Assembly (NCBI GenBank): GCA_025127975.1
Contig: JAHLYQ010000022.1
Location: 1-64,000, forward strand
Direction of reading: 5' to 3'
Source of the DNA: Synechococcus sp. CS-1331
GTDB lineage: Bacteria; Cyanobacteriota; Cyanobacteriia; PCC-6307; Cyanobiaceae
Length of the DNA stretch: 64,000 bases
This document shows positions 28,619 through 37,643 of the stretch, in pieces. Below the pieces are notes generated by a model. That model saw only the letters and a list, made by a program, of their open reading frames with translations, ran no database searches and was not told the DNA's origin. Positions within the stretch are counted from its first letter, which is position 1; the number at the start of each line of letters is the position of its first letter. The position numbers and the translations under genes are program-made.

Positions 28619-29575
28619 TCAGCGACGGCTCAATACCGGCAAGAGGGTAGGTGCTACACCGATGCTCGACCAGCTGCCCACGGCAATGCCGATCGTCAGC
28701 GCCACTGCAAACCAGAATAGGCTGCTGCCACCAAAAAAGATCAGGGCCAAGAGCGGCAGGAGGGTGGTAATTGAAGTGTAAAGGGAGCGGGTGAGGGTTG
28801 CATCGACTGCCACATCCACCTGATCAGCGACAGGGAGATTGCTGAGGCTGGTTTTCTGTTCGCGGATTCGGTCGAACACCACCACGGTGTCGGTGACGGA
28901 ATAGCCGGCAACCGTGACAAGGGAGACAGCGAAGAGGGAATCCACCTCGATGCCCCCAATCAGCCCCAGCCAGGCGAAAACCCCGCAGGTGATCAACACA
29001 TCGTGGGCAAGGCAAAGGAGGGCGAGGAACGCGAAGATGCGGTCGTAGCGGAAGGTGATGTACAGGGCGATCGCAACGAAGCTCACAACCAGGGAGATCA
29101 CGCTGCTCTGAAGCAACTTGGCCCCCAGGGTTGGCCCGATCGTGTTGATGGAGGTGCCAGCCGCATCTAGGGGCCCGATCGCGATGGACAGATCGGTGAT
29201 CACCGCGGCGCCCTGTTCGGTGCTGAGGGCCGGCAGCCGCAGCAGCACGGAGCTTCCCCGATCGAGCAACTGGACACTGGCACCGCCCAGATTGGGAGCC
29301 GGCTCGTTCCCATCGGGGGGGAGGGTCAGCTTCGCAAGCCGTTGCTGCAGCTCCGGTGCCGTGAGCGGCGGACAGGCGTCTGGGCAGTTGCGCTCCAGCT
29401 GGATCTGGGTGCCGCCGGTGAAATCAAGGCCGGGCCTGAGCGGAAAGCCGATCGATGGGCTGAGCCAGCAAAAAGCGAGGCCGATCACGCTGAGCAGGCA
29501 AGCCAGCCCCGAACCGAGCCAGGCAAGGCGCCGGTAGCGGCTGATCCGGAAGCGTGGAGAAGGGCTTTTGGTCAC
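28619..29575 (-). CDS. secF: Protein translocase subunit SecF
   Basis: At 318 residues this is normal length for SecF. It has the first helix, then the GLDFTGGTQIQL motif (near residue 47) that marks SecD/SecF periplasmic openings, and later GYSVTDTVVVFDRIRE, the conserved helix-4 signature, within six predicted helices. SecDF uses the proton gradient to help complete export of preproteins across the plasma and, in cyanobacteria, probably thylakoid membranes. It follows secD with a 17-base gap. Confidence 0.96.
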   Translation of the reverse strand: MTKSPSPRFRISRYRRLAWLGSGLACLLSVIGLAFCWLSPSIGFPLRPGLDFTGGTQIQLERNCPDACPPLTAPELQQRLAKLTLPPDGNEPAPNLGGASVQLLDRGSSVLLRLPALSTEQGAAVITDLSIAIGPLDAAGTSINTIGPTLGAKLLQSSVISLVVSFVAIALYITFRYDRIFAFLALLCLAHDVLITCGVFAWLGLIGGIEVDSLFAVSLVTVAGYSVTDTVVVFDRIREQKTSLSNLPVADQVDVAVDATLTRSLYTSITTLLPLLALIFFGGSSLFWFAVALTIGIAVGSWSSIGVAPTLLPVLSRR

Positions 29576-29592
29576 AGGTAGGGGAGCTGGGT

Positions 29593-31041
29593 TCAGGCCA
29601 CGCCAGTGGGAAGCTGGCTTGCAGGAAGGAAGTAGGTGGGGCGCCGCAGTGCCGGGTAGGTCATCAACAGGCGCAGCAGGGTGCGGGTGCAGGTGAGGGC
29701 GGTGAACAGACTGAGCAGCAGACCGATCGCCAGGGTGACGGCAAACCCCTTGACCAGTCCCGTGCCCAGGGTGAACAGGGCGAGGCAGCTGATCAGGCCA
29801 GTGACATGACCGTCAAGGATGGAGCTGAAGGCCAGGGAGAAGCCCGTGTCGATCGAGCGGATAAGGCTGTTGCCGCTGCGCAGTTCCTCCTTCACCCGCT
29901 CGAAGATCAGCACATTGGCATCAACCGCCATCCCTACGCTGAGGATGAAGCCGGCAATCCCCGGCAGGGTGAGGGTGACTGGGATCAAGGAATAGACCGC
30001 CAGGTTGAACAGGGCGTAGAGGCTGAGGGCGACGACCGCTACCGCTCCAGGCAGGCGATAGACAACCACCATGAAAACGGCCACCAGCAGCAGGCCGCTG
30101 AGGGCAGCCAGCAGGCTGGTGCGGATATTTTCGGCGCCGAGGGAGGGCCCTACGGAGCGCACCTCGAGGATCTTCACCGGCAGGGGGAGGGAGCCACCGC
30201 GCAGCTGAACCTCCAGATCCCGGGCTTCCTCTGCGCTGAAGTTGCCGGTGATGCTGGCAGAACCACCGCTAATGCCAGCGGCTTTGAACTCGGGGCCCAC
30301 GCTGGCCTCACTGATGGAGCGGCCATCCAGCACAATGCCCAGCAGCCGTCCGCTGCCGGCGATCGACTGGGTTAGCTGGGCAAAGCTGTCGCCCCCCTGC
30401 TTGTTGAAGCTGAGGGTCACCTCCCAGGAACTGCCGTTCTGCTGCTGCTGGCGACCGGCTGTCACCAGATCCTTGCCGGTGAGCTGGGCGGGCTCATAGA
30501 GGCTGATGATGTCGGTATTGACGCGGATCAGATCGCCCTCCAGCTTGGCCCTGTCCGCCTGCTCGGATTCGCTTCGCTGGCCATTGTCGGTTGATGGGGT
30601 GCTGAGCCTGGCCAACAGGGCGCTGGCCTGGCGCTTGAGGCCCAGAAGCTCCTGCATTCGCTGCTCTGTGCCTGGCTTTTGGGCGCGAAACTCGAGCAGG
30701 GCGGTGGTGCCCAACACGGTGGCAGCCCGGGTTGGATCCTGCTCTCCGGGCAGCTGCAGCACCAGCTGGTTGTCGCCGACGGTCTGGAGGGTTGACTCGG
30801 CCACACCCAACCCGTTGATTCGGCGATCGAGCACCTCCTTGACGGCATCGAGCTGCTCCTTCTGAACCACCTTGACCCTGCCCGCTGGCAGCACCTGCAG
30901 GGTCAACTGACTGCCACCGCGCAGGTCCAGGCCCAGGCGTTGGCCCAGGGGGGTCTCGGGCGTATTCCAGCTGAAAAGCAGGGATCCGGCTGCAATCGCC
31001 AGCGCCAGGATCAGGGCAAACCACCCCTGTTGGCGGGCCAT
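29593..31041 (-). CDS. secD: Protein translocase subunit SecD
   Basis: A 482-residue protein with an N-terminal helix, the LGLDLRGGSQLTLQV motif at about 37-51, a long periplasmic P1 region, and the C-terminal helices with GMAVDANVLIFERVKEE, the SecD counterpart of the SecF DTVVVFDR motif. The periplasmic region includes a low-similarity insert around 165-215, as in other cyanobacterial SecD. It is a partner of SecF. The ATG is one base after the pdhB stop (TGA-g-ATG), so the genes are translationally linked. Confidence 0.96.
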   Translation of the reverse strand: MARQQGWFALILALAIAAGSLLFSWNTPETPLGQRLGLDLRGGSQLTLQVLPAGRVKVVQKEQLDAVKEVLDRRINGLGVAESTLQTVGDNQLVLQLPGEQDPTRAATVLGTTALLEFRAQKPGTEQRMQELLGLKRQASALLARLSTPSTDNGQRSESEQADRAKLEGDLIRVNTDIISLYEPAQLTGKDLVTAGRQQQQNGSSWEVTLSFNKQGGDSFAQLTQSIAGSGRLLGIVLDGRSISEASVGPEFKAAGISGGSASITGNFSAEEARDLEVQLRGGSLPLPVKILEVRSVGPSLGAENIRTSLLAALSGLLLVAVFMVVVYRLPGAVAVVALSLYALFNLAVYSLIPVTLTLPGIAGFILSVGMAVDANVLIFERVKEELRSGNSLIRSIDTGFSLAFSSILDGHVTGLISCLALFTLGTGLVKGFAVTLAIGLLLSLFTALTCTRTLLRLLMTYPALRRPTYFLPASQLPTGVA

Positions 31042-31042
31042 C

Positions 31043-32035
31043 TCAGAGCCTTCCAGCGATCAGTTGCTGGGCCGCCTCAACAATCTGATGGGGCTGGATG
31101 ATCGTGAGGTTTTCCAGGGTGCCGTTGTAGGGGGTGGGGATGTCCTGGGAGGACAACCGGATCGGTCTTCCATCGAGATCATCGAAGCAGTGCTCGGTGA
31201 TCAGGGCAAGCAGTTCGGCGCCGATGCCACCGGTTTTCATGCACTCCTCCACCACGATCACCCGATGGGTCTTGCGGATGGAGCGCGCGATCGTCTCCAT
31301 ATCAAAGGGTTTGAGGCTGACCAGATCGATCAGCTCCACTGACACACCCTCCTGCTCCAGCTGCTTGACGGCCTTGATGCAGTGGTGGCGCATGCGGGAG
31401 TAGGTGAGAATCGTCAGGTCGCTGCCCTGCTGAACAACCTCAGCTTGGTCAAGAGCACAGATATAATCGCCTTCGGGAATGGTTTCAGAGAGGTTGTAGA
31501 GCAGCACGTGCTCAAAGAAGAGCACCGGGTTGTTATCGCGAATCGCCGCCTTCATCAGGCCCTTGGCATTAGTGGGGGTGCTCACCGCCACGATTTTGAT
31601 GCCGGGCACCGCATGGAAGTAAGCCTCGAGCCGTTGACTGTGTTCAGCACCTAGCTGGCGACCCACCCCGCCGGGGCCGCGCACCACGGTGGGAATGGTG
31701 AAGTTGCCGCCGCTGGTATAGCGCAGCATGCCCATGTTGTTGGAGATCTGGTTGAAGGCCAGCAGCAGAAAGCCCATGTTCATTCCCTCCACAATCGGGC
31801 GCAGGCCCGTCATGGCGGCGCCCACGGCCATGCCGGCGAAGGAATTTTCGGCAATCGGCGTATCCAGCACCCGTAGTTCGCCGTACTTCTCGTAGAGATC
31901 CTTGGTCACCTTGTAGGAGCCGCCGTACTGGCCGACGTCCTCACCCATCACGCAGACGTGGGGGTCGCGGGCCATCTCCTCGTCGATGGCTTCCCGGAGG
32001 GCATTGAACAGCAGGGTTTCTGCCACGGGGGCCAT
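31043..32035 (-). CDS. pdhB: Pyruvate dehydrogenase E1 component, beta subunit
   Basis: The conserved protein begins at [11 protein letters not shown], so I place the start at ATG 32,035 (330 residues); a GTG at 32,026 is also possible. Longer in-frame readings upstream, to 32,170, run into the GT2 gene and are not protein-like. Signatures are [50 protein letters not shown] and [10 protein letters not shown]. With PdhA (not in this window) it decarboxylates pyruvate using thiamine diphosphate in the complex that makes acetyl-CoA. It is 49 bases downstream of the GT2 gene and abuts secD. Confidence 0.95.
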   Translation of the reverse strand: MAPVAETLLFNALREAIDEEMARDPHVCVMGEDVGQYGGSYKVTKDLYEKYGELRVLDTPIAENSFAGMAVGAAMTGLRPIVEGMNMGFLLLAFNQISNNMGMLRYTSGGNFTIPTVVRGPGGVGRQLGAEHSQRLEAYFHAVPGIKIVAVSTPTNAKGLMKAAIRDNNPVLFFEHVLLYNLSETIPEGDYICALDQAEVVQQGSDLTILTYSRMRHHCIKAVKQLEQEGVSVELIDLVSLKPFDMETIARSIRKTHRVIVVEECMKTGGIGAELLALITEHCFDDLDGRPIRLSSQDIPTPYNGTLENLTIIQPHQIVEAAQQLIAGRL

Positions 32036-32084
32036 GCGCCATGTGGCTGCCAACCTATCCCAGCCGGGAACGTCCAGAACTGAA

Positions 32085-33122
32085 CTAACGCTCCAGTCGC
32101 TGGGGGCCAAGCAGCAGGGTGGCCAGATCGCGCAGAAGGTTGCGCAGTCCCTCGCGGCGCCCCGACCCACGCACGCTTCTCGGACTCAGGTGGGCGCCAA
32201 AGAGGGCCTTGATGCGGGAGCCATAGGCGACAGCAGGGTCACTGACGTGGCCCCGCATGGTGAAAAACCGGGCCCGAGACTCAAAAAAGCCTGAGGCTCT
32301 GGCCAAACCGCTGGAGTAGGTGGCATCGCCATTGTTTGCGAGCTCGCCAAGCGCCAGGGCGAGGGCTGACCATTTGGCTGCGTGACTCCTTAAAAATTGC
32401 AGGTGGGGTTGGACCTCTGGCCTGCTATCGCCCGCAGATCTGGGCACCCCACAGGTGTTGCCAGAATGCTGCCTCCACAGCACAAGTGGAGCATCCAACA
32501 CCTCGGTAGTACCTGCAACCGTTCCAAGAAAGTAGGTGAGGTCGTCATGGCCACGTCCCACGAAAACACCTTCTGGGAGTAGGTCGAGAAAACGGCTAGC
32601 CAGCTCGACCAGGTCAAGACGGGCCACGATCGAATGGCCCGGAACAATGCATAGAGGATCCAGCTCCAGGGGGGCAAAAGTGCCCGGGCGCTGCAGGTAG
32701 GCCGGAAAAATTTCAGGATCCACCTCCTCTCCGCGCAGCAGGCTGCAGGTGTGGAGGATCAGATCCAGCTGACGGGGGGATCTGGCAAGTGCAGCAGCCA
32801 CCCGGACGAGCTTCTCAGGCGCCCAGATGTCATCCTGGTCGCAGAAAGCGATATAGCAACCGCGGCAGGAGAGAGCCGCTGCGAGAAAATTGCGGGTGTA
32901 GCCAAGACGCTCGGGGTTCACAGTGAAGTGGACTGGAAATGGCGCTGTGCGCGCAAATTCGGCCACGATCGCCGCGGTTCGATCCGTGGAGCGGTCATCG
33001 GCAATGACCAGTTCCAGTGGCAATGCACTCTGGCGGGCCAGGGAGTCCAGTTGGGACTCCAGGTGACGCTCGCCATTGAAGCTGGCAAGGGCAACTGAAA
33101 TGGCGCTGGGCTCGGGTTTCAG
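32085..33122 (-). CDS. Glycosyltransferase family 2, probable CTG start
   Basis: The GT-A fold opens with [19 protein letters not shown], followed by [10 protein letters not shown] (nucleotide site) and AFCDQDDIW, the metal-binding DXD region, then GRGHDDLTY. The first residues AISVALASF lie upstream of 33,023, the first conventional start (TTG), so that start would cut off the first beta strand. Upstream the frame has no ATG, GTG or TTG. A CTG at 33,122, giving [10 protein letters not shown], comes six bases after the stop of the 31-codon ORF and follows a weak GAG. From CTG the protein has 345 residues. It sits inside a housekeeping operon, unlike the island transferases. Confidence 0.8.
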   Translation of the reverse strand: MKPEPSAISVALASFNGERHLESQLDSLARQSALPLELVIADDRSTDRTAAIVAEFARTAPFPVHFTVNPERLGYTRNFLAAALSCRGCYIAFCDQDDIWAPEKLVRVAAALARSPRQLDLILHTCSLLRGEEVDPEIFPAYLQRPGTFAPLELDPLCIVPGHSIVARLDLVELASRFLDLLPEGVFVGRGHDDLTYFLGTVAGTTEVLDAPLVLWRQHSGNTCGVPRSAGDSRPEVQPHLQFLRSHAAKWSALALALGELANNGDATYSSGLARASGFFESRARFFTMRGHVSDPAVAYGSRIKALFGAHLSPRSVRGSGRREGLRNLLRDLATLLLGPQRLER

Positions 33123-33127
33123 GTTTC

Positions 33128-33223
33128 TCAGCCGCCGGCGGCGAAGGTGGAAAGGAGCAGCACAGAAAGCAACATGCCGGGCAACAGCAGCGTTACCAGC
33201 AGTCCCAGATCGTGGGGTGTCAT
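33128..33223 (-). CDS. 31-codon membrane mini-protein
   Basis: An ATG nine bases after the stop of the DUF3082 gene opens a 31-codon frame reading MTPHDLGLLVTLLLPGMLLS and ending STFAAGG before TGA. It is one hydrophobic helix with a short polar N terminus, the size and shape of small photosystem or cytochrome subunits, though it matches none that I know (not PsbM, PetM, PetL, PsaM or Psb30). It fills the gap between DUF3082 and the GT2 gene so exactly that co-translation is likely. No strong Shine-Dalgarno is visible. It is too short for usual gene callers. Confidence 0.5.
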   Translation of the reverse strand: MTPHDLGLLVTLLLPGMLLSVLLLSTFAAGG

Positions 33224-33232
33224 GGCGAGAGG

Positions 33233-33568
33233 TTAGGGAGTTTTCTCAACTTCGCCAGCGCTTGATGCCGATCCCGGCACCAGGCTGCGCAGGAAAACCA
33301 GGGCCAGGCCCAGGGCGATAAAGGCGAAGCTGAAGGTGGCCAGAAAGGACATGCCCACAATCAGGGTTTTTAGGGCAGTGGCGATGCTCTGGGCTATCGC
33401 CGAGCCGTAGTGGGGGGGATGGAGGGCGTAATAGCCCACCAGCCTCTGGCTGAGACCCAGGGCCAGCCAGGCCAGCAACCCGGCGGTCAGCGAACCCGAC
33501 AGGAAACTGAGCGGCCCCTTGCGGGGCCGCTCAGTAGGGGGGACGGCGCTGGGGGCTGGATCAATCAC
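33233..33568 (-). CDS. DUF3082 membrane protein
   Basis: The start is a GTG at 33,568 that overlaps the ispE stop as GTGA, giving 111 residues beginning [10 protein letters not shown]; an upstream GTG at 33,607 is less likely. After a Pro/Arg-rich leader ([12 protein letters not shown]) there are two long hydrophobic segments, [14 protein letters not shown] and [20 protein letters not shown], the pattern of DUF3082, a family found in cyanobacteria and plastids and of unknown function. A perfect 12-bp hairpin lies within its first codons. Confidence 0.8.
   Translation of the reverse strand: MIDPAPSAVPPTERPRKGPLSFLSGSLTAGLLAWLALGLSQRLVGYYALHPPHYGSAIAQSIATALKTLIVGMSFLATFSFAFIALGLALVFLRSLVPGSASSAGEVEKTP
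33507..33534 (-). terminator. Perfect 12-bp hairpin inside the DUF3082 gene
   Basis: On the minus strand CTGAGCGGCCCC and GGGGCCGCTCAG flank a 4-base loop (GCAA) and are followed by TTTCC. The stem is perfect and GC-rich, near the 5' end of DUF3082 and about 30 bases after the ispE stop. It could attenuate transcription from ispE into the rest of the operon or protect an mRNA end; the short T run makes a full terminator uncertain. Confidence 0.4.
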
Positions 33569-34527
33569 CCCTCCAGGCTGACACCCCGGCTGCTGAAGCT
33601 GCAGCACCAGGCCCCAAAGTCTCCCTGCTCTAGCTCGTCAGCCAGGGCGCCATGGGCAGCCTGGGCCTGCTCCAGGCTTGGGAAGAGGGCAAACAGGCTG
33701 GGGCCCGAGCCGCTCATCGCCACGGCTAGCGGTTGCTCTACCAGCGGCTGCTGCTCCTGGCGCAACAGGGCCAGGCCCTGGCGCACGCTCTCCACCTCGG
33801 CTTCGACCACGGCCTGGAGATCGTTGCGCAGGGGCGGCAGCGGTGCGCCCCGCACGAGGCCCCGCAGCAGGGCTTGCGACAGAGGCCCCTGGCGCAGGGC
33901 CTGGCGGCGCTGCTCAAATTCCCCTTCCCCCTGGAGGTAAAAGTCGCCCCGCAGCGCCTGGAAGCGGCCATAGGCCCAGGGCGTGCTGACACTCACCTGG
34001 GGATGTTTGACCAGCAGCAGCGCCAGCTTCAGGGGGGCCTCCAGCTCCAGCGGCTCCAACCGCTCGCCCCGGCCGAAACAGAACTGGGTGCCGCCATCGA
34101 GGCAGAACGGCATGTCCGAACCCAGCTCGGCCGCCATGGCGTGGAGGGCATCTGCCCGAAAGCCAAGGCCCCAGAGGGCATTGAGACCCACCAGGGCGGC
34201 CGCCCCGTTGCTGGAGCCCCCTGCCAGGCCGGCGCCGATGGGGATGCGCTTCTCCAGCACCAGCTCCGCCCCCAGCTCCACCAGGCCCGAGCGGGCCCGC
34301 AGCAGCTCCGCCGCCCGCACGATCAGGTTCGTGCCATCGGTGGGCAGCTCTGGTTGGTCGCAGCGGAGGCTGATCTGGCCGTCGGCGCTGGGGCGCAACC
34401 AGAGGCGATCGGCCAGATCGATCGACTGCATGACCATTGCCAGCTCGTGGAAGCCGTCGGGTCGGAGGCCCAACACCTCCAGGTGCAGATTGATCTTGGC
34501 GGGCGCCAGCACACAGAAATCAGCCAT
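33565..34527 (-). CDS. ispE: 4-diphosphocytidyl-2-C-methyl-D-erythritol kinase
   Basis: A 320-residue GHMP-family kinase. [13 protein letters not shown] at the N terminus provides the Lys-Asn pair, [17 protein letters not shown] (about 95-111) is the ATP-binding glycine loop, and [12 protein letters not shown] near residue 268 is the third GHMP motif. It phosphorylates the 2-hydroxyl of CDP-ME in the MEP pathway, which supplies isoprenoids for carotenoids, the phytyl tail and quinones. Its start lies within the last codons of rsmA (8-base overlap) and its stop overlaps the DUF3082 start. Confidence 0.96.
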   Translation of the reverse strand: MADFCVLAPAKINLHLEVLGLRPDGFHELAMVMQSIDLADRLWLRPSADGQISLRCDQPELPTDGTNLIVRAAELLRARSGLVELGAELVLEKRIPIGAGLAGGSSNGAAALVGLNALWGLGFRADALHAMAAELGSDMPFCLDGGTQFCFGRGERLEPLELEAPLKLALLLVKHPQVSVSTPWAYGRFQALRGDFYLQGEGEFEQRRQALRQGPLSQALLRGLVRGAPLPPLRNDLQAVVEAEVESVRQGLALLRQEQQPLVEQPLAVAMSGSGPSLFALFPSLEQAQAAHGALADELEQGDFGAWCCSFSSRGVSLEG

Positions 34528-35359
34528 GGGAATCGGCCTGGACGGGCGCTTTGCACGCCTGATTCAAGCTGCCCGCCAGCACCACCCAGGCCCCCGGCGC
34601 GATCTCCTGGGGCCGCTGGAGCATGCCGATGCCCGCCGCGGCCGCCAGAGCGGCCAGCTGGGGTTCGGGCAGCAGGCCCGCCAGGGTGTTGCGCAGCATC
34701 TTGCGCCGGGCGCCAAAACAGCGCTTGAGCAGCATCTCCACCGTGCGGGCTACCCCTGGCTCCAGCTGCTGGTCTGCCCCCAGGGGCTCGATCAGGATCA
34801 CCTCGGAGTGCACCTTCGGTGGCGGCTGAAAACAGCGGGGGGGCACGGCGCAGACAAGCTGGCAGCGGGCCATCAGTTGCATGCGCACGCTCAGGGCCGA
34901 ATAGGCGCTGGAGCCCGGCAGGCTGCGGATGCGCTCGCCCACCTCCCTTTGCACCAGCAACACCAGGCGCTCGTAGGGCCGTGCAACGGGACGGTCGAGC
35001 CGGCCCACCAGGCGCTCCAGCAGGGGCCCTGTGATGTTGTAGGGAATGTTCGCCACCACCTTGTTGGCCGCCGGCAGCTCCACGCAGAGCACATCCCCGG
35101 AGCAGAGGCTGAAACGGGGCTGGTCTGCAAAGCGCAGCTGCAGGCCAGCCACCAGATCGCGGTCTAGCTCCACCGCCAGCACCGCCGCCGCCGGGGAGGC
35201 CAGCAGCCGCTCGGTCAGGGATCCCCGGCCGGGCCCCACCTCCAGCACCCGATCGCCGCTGCCAAGCTCTGCCGCCGCCACGATGCGGCCCAGCACCCCC
35301 TCATCGATCAACCAGTGCTGGCCGAAGCGTTTACGGACTCGATGGGCAGCAAAACTCAT
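34520..35359 (-). CDS. rsmA: 16S rRNA adenine dimethyltransferase
   Basis: The start is ATG 35,359 ([19 protein letters not shown]), giving 279 residues; longer in-frame readings upstream are not conserved-like. [16 protein letters not shown] binds SAM, and [11 protein letters not shown] is the NLPYN-type catalytic motif of the KsgA/Dim1 family. It dimethylates two adjacent adenines near the 3' end of 16S rRNA during small-subunit assembly. It is the first gene of the run rsmA-ispE-DUF3082-mini-ORF-GT2-pdhB-secD-secF. Confidence 0.96.
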   Translation of the reverse strand: MSFAAHRVRKRFGQHWLIDEGVLGRIVAAAELGSGDRVLEVGPGRGSLTERLLASPAAAVLAVELDRDLVAGLQLRFADQPRFSLCSGDVLCVELPAANKVVANIPYNITGPLLERLVGRLDRPVARPYERLVLLVQREVGERIRSLPGSSAYSALSVRMQLMARCQLVCAVPPRCFQPPPKVHSEVILIEPLGADQQLEPGVARTVEMLLKRCFGARRKMLRNTLAGLLPEPQLAALAAAAGIGMLQRPQEIAPGAWVVLAGSLNQACKAPVQADSHG

Positions 35360-35458
35360 GGATCTCGCCGCTGTCTCTGGGCCCTGCAGTTCAGCATCCC
35401 AAGGGAAGCCCCAAGGGAAGCTCAGAGCAGCCAAACGGGCTCGTGGGTAACCAGCCCA

Positions 35459-35824
35459 TCAGTGATCGAGCCGCAGCCAGCGCACTGGCCCCCGGGCCGG
35501 GGCCAGGGGCACAAGGGCGAAAACCAGCTCCACCGCGCTGGCGGCCCAATCGGGATGGGCTGCCAGCCAGCAGGCCCAGGCCCGCTCCAGCCTCAGGCGC
35601 TTACCCCGATGCAGGGCCGCCACACCCCAGCCATCGGGTCCGCAGCGGCGGCGGCCCTTCACCTCCACCAGCAGCAGCCGGCCGGCCTTTTCCAGCACCA
35701 AATCGAGCTCGCCCCAGCGGCAGGTCCACTGGCGCGCCAGCAGGCGCCAGCCCCGCTGCTGCAGCAGGCGCAGAACCCGCTGCTCAGCCCAGTCCCCCTG
35801 GCGGCGGGCAGCGGTGCGGGGCAT
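35459..35824 (-). CDS. YraN family (UPF0102) endonuclease-like protein
   Basis: The 121-residue product has the family's GDWAEQRVLRLLQQRGWRLL opening, the nuclease-fold core GELDLVLEKAGRLLLVEVKGR (about 38-58, the E-x-D...E-x-K arrangement of restriction-endonuclease folds) and a C-terminal basic helix region. Family members resemble Holliday-junction resolvases, but their role is not established. It lies upstream of rsmA with a 99-base gap. Confidence 0.9.
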   Translation of the reverse strand: MPRTAARRQGDWAEQRVLRLLQQRGWRLLARQWTCRWGELDLVLEKAGRLLLVEVKGRRRCGPDGWGVAALHRGKRLRLERAWACWLAAHPDWAASAVELVFALVPLAPARGPVRWLRLDH

Positions 35825-35896
35825 GGGCAGGCTCCGGGCGAATTGGGTTAATGGCCTTCAGCCTTCCCACCGGGGCCTGGTGGCAACGGGGATGGG

Positions 35897-36325
35897 TCAG
35901 CCGATTGCTGCTAGAAAATCGGCAACGGTCTGAATCAGGATGCCGCTGGCAAGTTCTGGGGCATTCATCAGGAAGCCAAAATCACGAAGATCGCCAGTGA
36001 GCAACACATCAGCCTTACAGCCATAGGCAGCTCTAAAAATGGGCCTGTCTTTTTCTGCAAGCCGCTCCGGGCAAGGCAGGGATAGATTTTCAGGCACAAT
36101 GCAAATTGAGGCAACCAGCCGCGTGAACTTAGGCAATACTTCAGGAAATTTGCGCTCAAGGTTGCGACGAGCTTCCTCCCTGGCGTAAGCGCTTATAGCG
36201 AGCTTGAACATGCCACCACTGCCCAGATTGATCAAGAATGCAGCCTTACCCCGGGGATTATGAGCAGCGGTGAACAAAACATTGGCATCGAGGAAGATAC
36301 GTATCAATGTTGTTAAAGCGCTCAA
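35897..36325 (-). CDS. PIN-domain toxin (VapC-like)
   Basis: A 142-residue PIN domain with the acidic residues expected of an RNase active site: D13 (IFLDANVLFTA), E50/E51, D93 (EKDRPIF) and D112/D115 in LLTGDLRDFG. Toxins of this type cut RNA. It overlaps the AbrB-type antitoxin gene upstream by four bases (ATGA), the classic toxin-antitoxin arrangement. The GC-poorer codons compared with its neighbours suggest horizontal acquisition, an impression rather than a measurement. Confidence 0.82.
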   Translation of the reverse strand: MSALTTLIRIFLDANVLFTAAHNPRGKAAFLINLGSGGMFKLAISAYAREEARRNLERKFPEVLPKFTRLVASICIVPENLSLPCPERLAEKDRPIFRAAYGCKADVLLTGDLRDFGFLMNAPELASGILIQTVADFLAAIG

Positions 36326-36594
36326 GCCTGTTGAAGGCGAGCGAGGATCTGACCTCGCTCCTTAGGGCCAAGAATATCTGCCCGATCCCAGGCAGCAATC
36401 TGATCGTCGTTGTAGGTTTCCACCTCGATTAAGGCAGCTGGCTTGATGCGCAGCTCACCCTCGCACTCCTCCACGATCACAGCACCACCAGGCTCAATGC
36501 CTAGATGTCTGCGCATCTCGGCAGGCAGGGTTACCTGGCCGCGGCTGGAAACCATGAGCACTTCCCGCAAACCATTGGGACGCATGGGTGACAT
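36322..36594 (-). CDS. AbrB/MazE-type antitoxin
   Basis: The 90-residue protein has the swapped-hairpin DNA-binding signature VSSRGQVTLPAEMRRHLGI followed by PGGAVIVEE (about 15-42), the mark of AbrB/SpoVT/MazE domains. The C-terminal half (DDQIAAWDRAD and beyond) is the likely toxin-binding region. It would repress its own promoter and neutralise the PIN toxin encoded immediately downstream. Confidence 0.85.
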   Translation of the reverse strand: MSPMRPNGLREVLMVSSRGQVTLPAEMRRHLGIEPGGAVIVEECEGELRIKPAALIEVETYNDDQIAAWDRADILGPKERGQILARLQQA

Positions 36595-36696
36595 ATTGCG
36601 GAATATCGGTATCTCAGCTTAGTTTGCCGCTGGCTCATCCTGGCTTGGGATCTAGGGGCAACGGGTTCCTAGGCTGGCCACACCTGCCCCGCCGAC

Positions 36697-37197
36697 ATGC
36701 CCTTGTACTGGCGTTCCCTCGCCCAGCGGACGCTGGCCCTGGTGCTGAGCCTGGCTGCGAGCTGGTTCATCCCCGCTGCTCCGGCCTTGGCCGCCATGGA
36801 TGTGGCCAAGCAGGTGCTGATCGGCGCCGACTTCTCCGCCCAGGATCTGCGGGGAGCCACCTTCAACCTCACAAACCTGCGCGATGCCAGCTTCGCCGGC
36901 TCCGATCTGCAGGGGGCGAGCCTGTTTGGCGCAAAGCTCCAGGATGCCGACTTGAGCAACACCAACCTGCGCGAGGCCACCCTCGATTCAGCGATCTTCG
37001 ATGGCACCAACCTCACCAATGCGGTGCTCGAGGATGCCTTTGCCTTCAATACCAAGTTCACCAACGTGGTGATTGAGGGGGCCGACTTCACCAACGTGCC
37101 CCTGCGCGGCGATGCCCTCAAAAACCTCTGCGGCGTGGCCAGCGGCACTAACCCGGTGACAGGTCGCGACACCCGCGCCAGCCTGGGCTGTGGCTGA
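36697..37197 (+). CDS. Exported pentapeptide-repeat protein
   Basis: The 166-residue product has a signal peptide (about 1-32, ending APALAA) and then a run of A(D/N)LXX-type pentapeptides from about 42 to 130, for example ADFSAQDLRGATFNLTNLRD, which fold as a right-handed quadrilateral helix. Signal peptides like this send cyanobacterial proteins to the thylakoid lumen or periplasm. A short Cys-containing tail (LCGVASG...LGCG) may form a disulfide. The specific role is unknown. Confidence 0.85.
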   Translation: MPLYWRSLAQRTLALVLSLAASWFIPAAPALAAMDVAKQVLIGADFSAQDLRGATFNLTNLRDASFAGSDLQGASLFGAKLQDADLSNTNLREATLDSAIFDGTNLTNAVLEDAFAFNTKFTNVVIEGADFTNVPLRGDALKNLCGVASGTNPVTGRDTRASLGCG

Positions 37198-37211
37198 ACC
37201 CCTCTGGATCG

Positions 37212-37604
37212 ATGAGCTTTGACGCCCACAGCCGCGAGCGCCTCGAGGCCCTTGGCCGCACCCTGCCCCAACCCCTACCCCAGCCCCAGCCCGCCGCTGG
37301 CTCCTCGCAGAGGGCAACGGAGAAGCGCCACCGGGTGGAAGTGGAGGAAAACCCCGAGGCCCTGTTCCGCGAGCTGATGCAGGTGAGCCCCGATGGCAGC
37401 GTGCCGCCCCACCTGATCGAGCGGTTGAAGCAGCTCGAAGCGCGCCGGCAGCCAGCCGCCCAGGCTTCCGTCACGGGTGCCGCCCAGACTCCCGCCCAGC
37501 CATCGCCCGGCCGAGGCGGCCCTCGCAGGGGGGCCGGCCCAGACCACGGCGACCTCTATACGGCCTTCCAGCAATTGCTGCTGGAAGACGAGTCCCTCGA
37601 GTGA
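37212..37604 (+). CDS. Conserved hypothetical protein, Pro/Gln-rich
   Basis: The product is 130 residues with no recognised domain. A Pro/Gln-rich stretch (about 19-32) is followed by a short helix-forming core, VEENPEALFRELMQVSPDGS and HLIERLKQLEA (about 43-76), a low-complexity linker, and an acidic end, LYTAFQQLLLEDESLE. The two helix-forming parts joined by disordered segments suggest an adaptor-like protein. It starts 14 bases after the pentapeptide gene, and the two are probably co-transcribed. Confidence 0.6.
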   Translation: MSFDAHSRERLEALGRTLPQPLPQPQPAAGSSQRATEKRHRVEVEENPEALFRELMQVSPDGSVPPHLIERLKQLEARRQPAAQASVTGAAQTPAQPSPGRGGPRRGAGPDHGDLYTAFQQLLLEDESLE

Positions 37605-37643
37605 GAGGGCAGGTTTGGCCGCGTGCTGGGCTAGGGGTGGGGG

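Noticed and set aside
29554..30375. Long plus-strand frame opposite secD
   Set aside because: It mirrors secD in a GC-rich region and has Gln/Gly-rich composition typical of antisense frames.
33733..34728. 331-codon plus-strand frame opposite ispE and rsmA
   Set aside because: Long open antisense frames are expected in such GC-rich DNA; the minus-strand genes carry clear catalytic motifs.
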